From: Cercophora sp. LCS_1
Taxonomy: Eukaryota; Ascomycota; Sordariomycetes; Sordariales; Lasiosphaeriaceae
DNA: 64,000 nucleotides
Direction: 5' to 3'
NCBI GenBank assembly: GCA_036250225.1
Contig: JAPZLL010000003.1
Location: 372,001-436,000, forward strand
Shown here: piece by piece, positions 1-9,969 of the stretch
Layout of the letters: each line of letters starts with the position of its first letter
Position numbering within the stretch: position 1 is the first letter of the stretch
Position numbers and translations under genes: made by a program
The notes under the pieces: generated by a model
Told to the model about the DNA's origin: nothing
Databases searched by the model: none
What the model saw: only the letters and a program-made list of their open reading frames with translations

Positions 1-1984
1 CTCTCAACGACTACTGCTACTGCGACCCAAACCGTCTCAATAGGTTAGGGGAATTCGGCCCACAGCCCAAATTTGACTGGTGCTGGCAGTGAGATAGGAA
101 GTGCAAGAGGTAAGAAGACGTTGCAAATGTTGCCGGGATGGATGCTAATATTGCAGTTGTTACTAACGTTTTACCCATGCTGTACTTCGGAGCCACACGT
201 GTTATAGTGAGACGTGTAGCTATTCGCGTCGATTTGATGATCGAATACTTGGAAGCGAAGGTCCCCAAGATGTTCGAGTTCGAGTATGTTTGCCTCGAGT
301 GCAAACGAGGCGACAACGGGCGGGCGAGTGAGCAGGAGGGGGGCGGCAAGCAATAGGGTTTATATATTTCGGACTCGGCAAAGTGTGTTGGCATTCAGTT
401 TTCAATGTCTTCAGCTGTAGGTGGTCAAGACATGCCGCCTAAGGTTGGGTTTCCTCGTTCCAATGTGCTGAGTCGAGTCCGCACTCATGTGGAGGCTGGC
501 CGCTAAGAAGTCTTTGGCGGACTGAAGAAGTCTTCTTCCGGAACAGAACTCGAAATGTATTGGTTGGCTTACAGTACGCTTGGCGAGGGTGTTGTGCTGC
601 CAAATGTTCTTGGGGAGGTTACGATTATGTGGCAATAGCCGTTATACATTTCTAACTTTTTTACTTGGGCTTCAACCTCGAGATGAAGCGGACACGTGGA
701 CTATCACCAACGATAACCACGCTTGTAGTAATATACAGGTACATTCCAGCCTTTGTGTTCTCTTTTTCCGTTCCCGTGCATATAAATTCGCCGTTTAAAT
801 TGAGTGCTCCATCAGGCCCATCATAGTCGATGACAGCTGCAACGGAGCTACTGTTGTTGATGCGGTACTTGGGGTTCTTAGCATCTGCCTCCCATTGCTG
901 TCAAAAAAGAAACCCATTGTACCCTGACCCAGTTTTCTCCTGACTGTATCCAGGATCTTAGTATTGCTCCAACCATCGACGTTTATTATTCGATATGTGT
1001 TGTTGATGGATGCTAAATGGGTTGTTTGTGCGACGCGGCCTAATCCCGCAGCGGGGTGCGGCTGCCAGTGAATTGGCATTTCGGCGGCGGGGCGACGGGT
1101 GGAACCGTTTCGTCAGGTGACCATTGGGGCTGCCCGGAGGCTAGCTTTCGCAGTCTGCTAAGACGGCTTGCGGGAGCATTGTGGGCCCGGCCCGCCGAAC
1201 TCCAGCTGAGCTTCAACGACTGCATGGATGGACGGTGCTGCTGGTCCTGGTCTTGACCAGCGAGCGTCGTGAGGGACTGAGGGGCGGCGTCGCAGGTCGT
1301 CGACAGACAGCCTAATTCCCCCAGTCGTTTCCAGGTTGTAGTCAGGTGATATTGCGATATCGGCCCATGTTTGTTTTCGGAAACGGCTTACGCCGCAAGG
1401 CTCCAACATCTTCTCTGCTCCAGTACCTAGTATGTTCGTTGTCGTGATGCAGACTCATTGGCTCGACGATCAAGGGTCTTGATCTCAAAGCGCCGCGGCC
1501 GTTTCGTTTCGGTGTGACGATGGCGGGTCGCGGCCCGGCACCACAGAAAACCACAAGGCACATGCCAAGCTCTGGACCCGTCACCCCGCAATCTTTTGCA
1601 CCAACTTGCGACCCAGCTTTACGACCAAAACCGTCACTGCCGTCGGAAACAAATACGCCCCCTTCCCCCTACTTTCACGTTTGTGAGGTTGATGACATAT
1701 AATATGTCTACAGTATGTTTTAACTTGTTCTATCCCGATCCTGACTCTAATGTTTGTCCCTTAGGCTGACGGCTTCCAAGCTGTCCATTTTCAAGTGTTC
1801 CCAGCGGAAACCCAAAACAGGAAGATCAAATGGCTGCGCCGGTCACCACTGATCAATGGGATCATCAAAATCGGGGGTATCAATGTGCCCGACGAAGAAC
1901 TGGATGACATGGCGGGTGGTGAGAAAGAAGTACCTAAGGGCAAAGAAGTCACTGTTTTCAATATGGAAATTAAACTTGTATATA
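1..1984. other. gene-poor stretch, no supported gene
   Basis: Short open frames occur on both strands, none longer than about 95 codons. None carries a recognisable domain, signal peptide or convincing splice structure. I see no transposon ends or strong tandem repeats here. Confidence 0.5.
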
Positions 1985-2682
1985 CTACTTAAACAGTAAC
2001 TCGAACATGGTGAGAATAGTTTTACTGGTAATAACCAGTCGGGGACAATAGGTTACGCTAACAGAAAACCCTTTACCCCAACATTCTGCTCGTCTGGCGG
2101 CTTCCAACACATCACAATCAGGGGCAAGATCTACTTCCAACTCGGCAGAGCCATCGCTCCAACCATACATCCGTATGGACATGCACTTCTGCTGATCCCT
2201 ATCCTGAAAGGTCCGCCGAAAGTCAGCGACCGGGAATGACACCTCTGCCTTTTTGAGAATGGCCATAGGGAAGAGATATTCGATCCTCCGCCCCCGTACT
2301 CGTCCTTCCGTCGCGCACGGTTTCCTCGAACTTCGGTTTAGAGCGTCGCGTCGAGGTATTCGTGGAAAGGGAGCCTCCGCCGCCTGTGGCGTAGCTGCCA
2401 GGCGCGAAATATCCTCCAGCGACGCCACTGCATGGAGAGGGCCTGCCAGCTCGGCGTGGGAGACGATGGGTTCCCGGCCCAGGGCCGCAGTAGGTCGGTA
2501 TACGCGTCCAGATTCGCTTCAACTTGCGGGAGGAGACCAACGTCGAAGAGCGGCCTACAGTGGTCGTCGAGAAGAGCCTGGTAGCAGTCAATCTCGTACT
2601 GGCGCTGTTCATCTTCTTGGCTCGACGGTCGACGAGCGGGAAGCGTTGGGATCATAAATCTGAGGCGCGGGGTGGTCTTCAT
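1985..2682 (-). CDS. doubtful hypothetical protein, two overlapping frames
   Basis: Two minus-strand open frames overlap at 2338-2428. The upstream one starts at an ATG at 2682 (114 codons, acidic, opening MKTTPRLRF). The downstream one ends at 1985 and is 147 codons long, with a plausible globular stretch rich in aromatic and charged residues. They are in different frames, so a single protein would need an intron of suitable phase or an indel between about 2350 and 2520; I could not identify convincing splice sites. No domain is recognised. It could be a small unknown gene, a decayed remnant or chance open frames. Confidence 0.2.
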
Positions 2683-2881
2683 GAGGGGATTCGACTCAAT
2701 GGTGTGGCGAGATCGTTGGGATCAATCGTGGGTCGCTCGGCTAGGCCGAAGGTTCAACTGTTAGTTTATTTTCTGGTGGAACGGGCAATTTGCAGGTGAC
2801 GATCCAGCCAGGAACTCACAGCAATGCCTAGGAGACCCCTCTGGGCGTCGGACATGTCATCCCAAAGCGCACCACACCAAA

Positions 2882-3275
2882 ATGAAGCTCTTCGCCATCC
2901 TCCTTCCCGTTCTCATCACCCTCGCAACCGCATCTCCCACCCCGAATCACCGCCCAACTGGCCGTACCTGCCCCGTCCCAGTCCCCGCTCCTCCAGCCCC
3001 GGCTCCAGGAGGAAACATCTTAGCAACAATCCTCTTCGACGTCGACGGCAACGAAGCCATTGCCAACTTCCAAGTCAACGTCCCTGGTACCCAAGCCGTC
3101 AACCGACAACTGCTCGCTTTTGGCCATTGCCGACGTTGACGGCCTGCGGCCCGATCAGGATGAGGACGATATAGTCTGTCAAGTATTTGATGTCCGCGGA
3201 CGTCCGCTTGGTGGACCCTTCTCTGGGGATGATAAGGAGGTTGTGGATGGGTTTGTTTGGGACCATCGCTTGTGA
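2882..3275 (+). CDS. small secreted protein, frame broken by one base
   Basis: The start at 2882 has an A at -3 and opens a clear signal peptide (MKLFAILLPVLITLATAS), followed by a Pro-rich linker and a compact domain. The first frame stops at 3140 after 85 codons with a short aberrant end. The next frame continues without a break from the same point to a stop at 3273-3275, reading ADVDGLRPDQDED and then VCQVFDVRGRPLGGPF. Reading TTTT at 3118-3121 as TTT gives one protein of about 130 residues ending FVWDHRL. The extra T is therefore either a sequencing error or an inactivating mutation. The protein resembles the small extracellular proteins of unknown function common in Pezizomycotina; I assign no function. 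Confidence 0.55.
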
Positions 3276-3860
3276 TTTACTCCCTGGGGGTGGGGCTGGG
3301 AATTAGAGTTGCGTTTCATCTTTTTTTGTTTTGTGGCATTCTGCTTCTCTATTGGATCAATAGTCTGGCAAGAGACAAGGGACCTTGATTTCAACCGCGC
3401 AGACATTCATTTTCCAAGGGGGTTTGTTGGTTGACAGCGTCAGAACACTGCACTTTTCTGAACACCACCTCTTACTTCTTTTCGTTCTTGTTTCATGCAA
3501 AACATAACTTTCTGCGGAGTCAACGGAGGAGAAACCTGTACGAAAAAAAAAAAAAGTTAAGTTAACTACGCAGTACCATTTTTGCACAATGGACTGTGGG
3601 TCTGAATTTTCCAGTGGGTATGGTCGTATGTGCTAGCTTCGTCAGTGATTTGTGATTATATGCAAACATTCACGGCCCAAGTTCGTCGCCCTTTGACACA
3701 ACAACAATCTGATCTGCCAACCCATGCGGGATTTCGAGGATTGTGATCCTATCAGTTACACAGTGGCTCTATATGGAACACAATAGGGTTCGGCTTCTGT
3801 GGAGATGTGAAGAAAAGGCATCCTCGATTTGCATTTGATACAGAGGGGGTTGGCGGTGGA

Positions 3861-3873
3861 TAGGGTTAGGGTT
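3861..3873 (+). repeat. telomere-type motif TAGGGTTAGGGTT
   Basis: Two consecutive TTAGGG-type units lie inside the chromosome, 14 bp before a hairpin. The same core occurs at 6289-6298, 21515-21525 and 58063-58073. Such AACCCTAA (telobox) motifs can be Myb-type factor sites in promoters; here no gene start is close. Confidence 0.5.
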
Positions 3874-3886
3874 CTTTGTTTACTTT

Positions 3887-3920
3887 CCCCTGACCTCGAC
3901 CTGAGCCTCGAGGTCAGGGG
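3887..3920. repeat. perfect 13-bp inverted repeat, 8-nt loop
   Basis: The left arm CCCCTGACCTCGA (3887-3899) and right arm TCGAGGTCAGGGG (3908-3920) are exact reverse complements around an 8-nt spacer. On either strand this would fold into a strong hairpin. There is no T-run, so it is not a bacterial-type terminator, and no flanking gene explains it. Confidence 0.85.
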
Positions 3921-4070
3921 CAATTCTTCGTGCTACATTTAGGTTTTATATGGGGAATTGAAGAGAAGATGGTTATTAGCTGGGCGTGAGAGAAAGAACT
4001 CGTACTATTAACCCTTTTGGTAATGAAAAGTATACCACCACGAGCTACTGGGGTTCTTCGTCCTCTTCTC

Positions 4071-4560
4071 CTAGCCAATGCTGCTACACTCAAGCCCGCG
4101 TTGGAGCTGGGTAATTTCGTCCACTCTCTCACCTAACAAAGCTCTCTGCAAAGTAGGCAATCGGTAGCAGCCCGAGCGAGTCTCGTCTTTGACGACGTCC
4201 TGATCTCCAAGCCGTGCCCGCTTCAGTTTTTTTTCGACCAAATCCTGGGCCTGGATCATACGACCACAAATCACGTTCACCACCTCGGGGCGTTCGCCAT
4301 TTGCAGCAGCAGCCGTGCTGCATCCTTGCACATGCTTTGGGCAAACTTCAGCTCCCTGTCAATCTCGTCGTACACGCCCTGACGATTGAGCTCCGGTTTA
4401 TGGCTTGGTATCGTCGGCTCCGTCTTCTCCTCATCGGCATCCAGCAACTCAATCTTCATCATGAACTTGGCTCGCCTGGCCTCCCACTCTTGAGGTGCTT
4501 GATCATGTCCGTTGCTGCTGAAGTTGGCATGGGTTTGGCGGAAGGAGTCGGAAATGCAAT
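4071..4560 (-). pseudogene. possible decayed gene, unknown function
   Basis: A minus-strand frame is open from about 4560 to 4280 and reads like a charged, helical protein (segments EWEARRAKFMMKIELLDAD and YDEIDRELKFAQSMCKDAA). It then stops, while another frame takes over at about 4310 (GERPEVVNVICGRMIQAQD) and runs to a stop at 4071. The two pieces look like parts of one coding region split by an indel or an unrecognised intron near 4280-4310. No family is recognised. No clear start or promoter was found. Chance open frames remain possible. Confidence 0.3.
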
Positions 4561-4564
4561 CTGA

Positions 4565-7348
4565 TGAGGCCGGAGAATTGCTCGCATCGCATGAAGCGGC
4601 AGACGTGAAATAACCGGAAGCTCATCTTACCTAGAGCCATGAGTCAGGTTTAGAGATGGACAAGTACCGGTGTTCCGCCGTCGTTCTTGTCAGGCTTGAC
4701 TGGGGCTAGCATCCTTCTCCGGCCAAGTCGATCTCCAACTCTCAGCGGGGAAAACGAAATGGAAGGCCTTGGTTCCGCGTTCCTCGAGAAGCCAAAGGTC
4801 CCACTCAGTTTTTCCCTTGCGACGGCGACGCCACACCGCGGGGCAGTGGCGCTAGGGTACCCGACCCGGTTGATCATTCGTTCATCCGATAAGGCTTGTT
4901 TCATGGGCCTAGTCTAATGCAGGGGTGAGATAAGAGCGTTTCACAAGCAAGCAAGCAAAGGCCAACGCTGGGACTGATTTGATTTCGATATCTTTTTCTC
5001 GACCGCAACTGAACTCGATTCTTACTACTCTAACAAGAACGCCGGGAGATTCGACCGCCTCAGCACTGGGCCACAATCATCAAACACAAACAATCTAGAC
5101 CAACCCTGAGAACCTGGACCTGGGGCGCCTCTTGATCATGCTCTCCCACGCCGGGTACGACTTTGGCTTGCAATCCCCGCATACTTCCTGGGGCCTGGTC
5201 TCCATGTTAGTAGGACGGAAGGAAAAAAACAGGTGGTACCATCTCACCTGTCCTCAAAGGAGGTGATGTTGGGTCGACAGCGTTTGTGTGAGTTGGAATA
5301 TACGAGGCACCACCTAGATGCTATCCAGCGGAAGTGTCCGCACGAGTATTCTCGCTGGCCTAGGATTAGCCCCGGAATGAAGCATCATGAGAGCAAGACT
5401 CGCCTGCGTGTAGTTGCACATGGTCACGTAGGTATTGGGTCTTTTGTCAGGTTGGAGTCTGGTGGAAACGAGCGCAAGCTGGTGGGGGAACCTCCAGTCT
5501 GGGATTCAATGCCTATTTAACATGCCTGGAGAGTCTGGGCCTGGTTGAAAAAGAAAAGAACGCCAGGTGACCACTCAACTTGGCATCCTGATGAGAAACG
5601 GTCGCGTAACTCGGTTCTGTCGCGCAAAATCGCCGAGTTGGTGTGCATCTAAGACATCGGGCTTGCCAACGCCCCTAGCTGTTGCGTCGGCTCTGGTACA
5701 GGTATACCCAAGCAGCAACACTTGGTGAAGAAAGACCCAATTCTTCCCAAGTACTGCGTGCCTTAAAATTAAAGCTAGCTCACCTACACGGATCCCTAAT
5801 GCAACTTCGCCACTGCAGCACAATGTCTCCCATGGAGTTTGTGGAGGCGGGACGCAAGTCGATCGAGACGGACGCTACGGTCCGAAAGATCTCGATCTCA
5901 ATCTCGGGGAGGCGGCCCACGGCCGTCAAACTGTTGTTGGATCTAACTACTTCTGGTAGAGACTCGGAGGGTTCTTCTTTTAAAATTCCACGGCTGAAAG
6001 AGCATCAAGAATCTCAGCTTGCGCTGTGCGGGCGGGGGGGCGCATGCGCAAACATCCTCCGAGGATTGGATGAGCGGACGCCATCTTCCTCCCTTGCATG
6101 ACATCCCTTGCATGCGAACCGTTCATGACTGCCGACCACCAAGCAAGGCAACTCCCCCTGTCTCTGCTGCAAAAGTCAATCCAGAGCTCACGAAAGCATC
6201 GTTTCGGCATCATGGAAAGGAGGTGAGGACGGAGTGACACGGCAATGATCCATCCGACCGGCTCAGGGGCCAGGTAAACAAAATACGACCCTAACCCTGG
6301 TCAACCATCTGTGATGCGACGGGCACATTGTGCAGACTGTTCGCGACTGCCTCGGCGCAACATTACTCTGGGACGAGGCAAAGTGGCTTTGTCGTGATGC
6401 GGTGCTTGGTTGTCCTGCGGCCGGTCGGAATGCAGCAGAATCAGAGTGGCGCAAAGCGGTCACCACCAGATCTGAGATCTCCACCCTGCTTCCCGTGCGC
6501 TTCCGATCGGGGATTGGATCTTATAAGACACGGATTAGCATTGCGGTGGCATTGGCCGACATGAGTGGGGAAGCGGATTCCCGTTCCTTCTGCTTGTTGG
6601 CTTCACCACATCAGTTGCTCCTCATCCTGCCAGCGGCCCGAGACCCCCTTTTGTTCCCGTTCGTGTGGTCGACTCGCCCCTTGCGTACCAGCCTAGGCCA
6701 AGCCCGGCAGAAAGCGTTATCTTTTAGCCACCTCTTGGGTCCTGAGAAGGACCTGGCATGAATCGCCGGCATCATCGCAGGGGAAAATACCTACAAATGG
6801 GCAAATACTCTTCGGAGAGGAGATTGGCGCCAGCCATTCGAGGAGCTAGATTACCTTGGTACCCTTGCGCAGCCGAGCCTAACCAGTAGCCGTAGTCTTG
6901 GTATGGCTTTGGTTGTAGTTTTAATGCGGCTTGTACTTGTAGACTTAGTGCGTCTCTGGTGACCTCGGCGCCAATAGGCAACATAGGAGGCCTTTGACTG
7001 TCGACCCAAAGTAGGTGCCTGAGCAGCTGCCAATGTGCCATGCATGGCTAGACGGAGCCTATAGCACCAAGTACTCGGTACGCTGGCCTTGTCTATCAGC
7101 GCCAGCTGCCTCTGCAGTTCAGGCATATATGTCGCAACAACTCACTGGTATTTTCAAACAGCCTCAAGTTTTCATCATCTCCAATGTGTAGGCCTGCTAT
7201 TGTCCCCCTGATATATCGCACGGTGCATTCTCTTGTTGGGCATGGAGGTCTTTATTTTCGCTCGCGCTTTGTTCATAGTACACATATGCTTAGACTTTGT
7301 GGAGTGCTCCTCTTGTATTCAGACTACTGGCTTGTCAACCTCTAGCAT
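4565..7348. other. gene-poor stretch, no supported gene
   Basis: Open frames up to about 143 codons occur in several overlapping frames on both strands without domains, signal peptides or splice patterns. A CCCTAACCCT motif lies at 6289-6298. The last 200 bp are probably 3' flank of the iron permease gene. Confidence 0.45.
6289..6298 (-). repeat. telomere-type motif CCCTAACCCT
   Basis: This is the complement of AGGGTTAGGG, the same core as at 3861, 21515 and 58063. It is isolated, with no recognised gene nearby. Confidence 0.4.
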
Positions 7349-8609
7349 TCAAACTTGAGCTCCCTTTGCTTCTTCAGCCGAGATCACCGCGTTTTTGGCG
7401 CCTTTGGGAGTCTGACCTCCCAGCTCTTGGCCAACATCAACAGGCCCAGCTGCTTTGGGTTTCATCAATGGCCAGTGACCCTTGACTTCCTGATACCTCA
7501 GCACAAGGAAACCGATAATGACAAAGATCCAATACACGTTGTATGAAATGACGGAGCCATATGTTGCCGAGTTCGTCCAGCCAAGGATGGCCTTGAAGAT
7601 TCCCCAACCGCTCCCGCCGTTGAAGTCTGGGCTACAGCACTGTTATCAAAAGGCGTCAGCTAGCTCCATAAACTCGCATTGTATCAGGGGTACGGACATT
7701 GGTGTGCCAGACAGATTTAGTGATATCATAGGAGCCCGGTCCAACACCAAGCTCAGCAGCGTCACCTCCAATGGCCGTGGACCATTTCTGCGCCTCAAAG
7801 GCCCAAACAGCTCGAGAAAAGAGGCCGGCAGCAACAAGGTACAAGACGCAAGTCGACGCGACCAGAAAGATCTGCAGTTTCGTCGATGACCCGCCCCTAC
7901 GCACCTACTTAGCAACCTTTCCGCCATCGGGGGCTAAATAGGGCAACTTACTTGTAGAGAATATAGCCCACGATGATTCCAACGAGCAATCCAACCACGA
8001 CGGGAAGTGGCACAGACCTTGCTGGTGCTTGAAAAGATACACCAGCGACAAAGACAATCGCTTCGATGCCCTCTCGCAGGACGGTGATGAACGGCAGCGC
8101 AAACATGGCGTACTTTTCGAAGAAGCGTTTAATGGTACTCCATCTCCCACCCTTTCCCGCCGCGCTGAGAGGCTCCTCGATAGCGGCAGCGAGTTTGACA
8201 CGCCATTTTTCTTGCATCTTCCCAACCCGGAGCAGTGCCGCGCCGACTATGGTGATGATGATACAAGCGATGAGGGAGAAGGCGCCTTCGTAGTTATTCT
8301 CGGATGTCTCCCAGCTGTTCGAGCCGATCGTATAGAAGGCGCCGATGAGGCCACCGCCGATAGCGAGGCAGAGAAAAAGGCCTAGGGCGGTGCCTAGCCA
8401 GACCTATGATTCATTAGTCCCGGGGGTGCTGCTTGGCAAAATGGGTGGCTTACCTGGCGGACAAGCTTTTTGTAGATATTCTTGTCGCCATTGGGGCCGT
8501 CGAGGGTTTGCTTGAGAAAGGCGAGCAAGACGGAAACGATGATGACAGTTTCTAGACTCTCGCGGAAAACCACGAGAAAGACCGGGATGGAAAAGACGTC
8601 GGCGGCCAT
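7349..8609 (-). CDS. FTR1: high-affinity iron permease FTR1
   Basis: Plasma-membrane ferric iron permease that imports Fe3+ produced by the partner ferroxidase. Exons are 8609-8454, 8403-7952, 7896-7698 and 7627-7349 (361 residues), with introns of 50, 55 and 70 bp. The two iron-exchange motifs R-E-x-(L/I)-E are present as RESLE (residues 16-20) and REGIE (162-166), in hydrophobic helices; the segment MQEKWRVK between them matches yeast Ftr1. Further membrane helices follow, and a cytosolic tail ends KGAQV. The last junction is odd. The family sequence CCSPDF appears from an AG at 7641, but an extra A in the run at 7620-7622 breaks that frame. Only the acceptor ending at 7628 keeps the gene open, replacing those residues by TS. 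FET3 lies divergently upstream. Confidence 0.93.
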
Positions 8610-8852
8610 GGCTGTCGTTGTGTATTGTTCCCGGCAAGATCAAAATCAATTTGCGAGGAGGAGAAAGACGGTCTGGGTGGATTGCACTTTCCCAGCTCGC
8701 CGACTTTACGCAGTACCACCATATCAAGCAGCCTTCCCTTCGAGACACACGGACTTAAAGCTCACACTCAGCACCAATTCAAAGCGAGACAGGCCCCAGC
8801 CAATCACATCCGGGCCGCGTCTGCAGAAGAGGAGCTCACCGATTATCGGCTC

Positions 8853-8861
8853 ATCTGATAA
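8853..8861 (+). promoter_or_regulatory. iron-responsive GATA site ATCTGATAA
   Basis: Exact ATCWGATAA match, 244 bp upstream of the FTR1 start codon. It is paired with a second exact site that begins 14 bp further on. Confidence 0.75.
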
Positions 8862-8866
8862 AAACC

Positions 8867-8875
8867 ATCAGATAA
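8867..8875 (+). promoter_or_regulatory. iron-responsive GATA site ATCAGATAA
   Basis: Exact ATCWGATAA match in the same orientation as the site at 8853. The two form a closely spaced tandem pair on the FTR1 side. Confidence 0.75.
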
Positions 8876-9164
8876 TGGGAACATGGGTGTTGTGGGGGAG
8901 CAAGCCCACATCAGCCGATTCCGGTTCGATTTCGAACGGTGAGTGGGAGCCTGCGGGGAAAACACCCCACGGGAACACCAAACATCTTGTGTCCTGCCAA
9001 TTGGTAACAGGATCCAAGCTGCATGTTCAGCTGGAAGTCGGCGTCAACCGTCTTGGACGGCATACCATCACGAGACGACATTTCTCGCTCATTACGCCAT
9101 TCCAGAGCCACTCAGACGAGAGGTGCAGCTTCCGCAAGAGCGAGGCGGTTGGTTGATCCCTGTC

Positions 9165-9173
9165 TTATCAGAT
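9165..9173 (-). promoter_or_regulatory. iron-responsive GATA site, reverse strand
   Basis: TTATCAGAT on the plus strand is ATCTGATAA on the minus strand, an exact match near the middle of the shared promoter. Confidence 0.7.
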
Positions 9174-9682
9174 GGAGGGTACGTTTGGATGACAGGATAC
9201 CAAGGCTAGGCGCGCTACGAAGAGAGGGGTGCGACCATGACGGGTTTATTCTGGGGTTAGCAAGTTTTATCAAGTTGGTACCCTCGGAACATTATGAAGA
9301 GAAGGGGAGTGCTTGTTGGCGAGCACCTGTCCGCTGGAGTGAGTATGCCAAGACCAAGGTGTGCCAAGCATGGGGAGCAGAAGCCAAGCACGAACAAGCA
9401 TCGTTTGGCGCTGAACAAGCTTTGATGCTCGGCACCTCGGGTGCAACTGTCAACGACCGCATCGCCGTCATGACGGGAAAAAAACCCCAAACATGGGATG
9501 CTAGGAGCTAAAATTCCACGCTCCCCCTAGAATAGTGACACAGGAGTGGGAGAAAAAAAACCGCAATGATTTCTCCTCGGCAAAAGCGGCCGTTTCTTCC
9601 CTAGTTCAGGTGGAGTGGAGCAGACCACTGACACGCAACAACGGCCAATCACGACCCCGGTCCCCTCTCCTCCTGAGTTTCG

Positions 9683-9691
9683 ATCAGATAA
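9683..9691 (+). promoter_or_regulatory. iron-responsive GATA site ATCAGATAA
   Basis: Exact match 279 bp before the FET3 start codon. A further GATAAG at 9732-9737 lies 40 bp closer to the gene. Confidence 0.75.
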
Positions 9692-9969
9692 CTGCATCCC
9701 GCAGCAAGAGCATCCCAGCAGTTGATTGATTGATAAGATTAGTACTTAGAATATGCACCACCCTCCTGTGCTTTCCTCGCAGCTACTTGGTTCGTATGAC
9801 ACTCCCTGCTCGGGCCGGGACCGGGGCACTTCATATCTAGCGCCAGGGTGAGGACTGCTTGTGTTTGATTGTGCCTTCCCGCTCGCAGCCCGTCTGAACC
9901 ACCAAGTTGGTAAAACCCCCCCAGATTTACGACCTCGAAGCTGTTGGGGAGACTGCAGAGAGACGCTCA

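Larger units (their letters stand above)
3276..4070. other. intergenic, holds a hairpin and a telomere-type motif
   Basis: No supported gene. It contains a 13-bp perfect inverted repeat and a TTAGGG-type double motif, listed separately, plus a run of 13 A at about 3542-3554. Confidence 0.5.
8610..9969. promoter_or_regulatory. shared divergent promoter of FTR1 and FET3
   Basis: The 1.36 kb between the two start codons holds no supported gene. It contains four exact ATCWGATAA elements (8853-8861, 8867-8875, 9165-9173 on the minus strand, 9683-9691) and weaker GATAA sites at 8843-8847 (minus) and 9732-9736. ATCWGATAA is the extended site known for fungal iron-responsive GATA repressors (SreA, Sre1, Urbs1 family). 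Two sites lie about 250 bp before the FTR1 start and one about 280 bp before the FET3 start, so both genes are likely repressed when iron is plentiful. Confidence 0.8.

Noticed and set aside
8482..9156. 224-codon plus-strand frame over the FTR1 start and promoter
   Set aside because: It overlaps FTR1 exon 1 in antisense and continues into the regulatory region; no domain or signal peptide.
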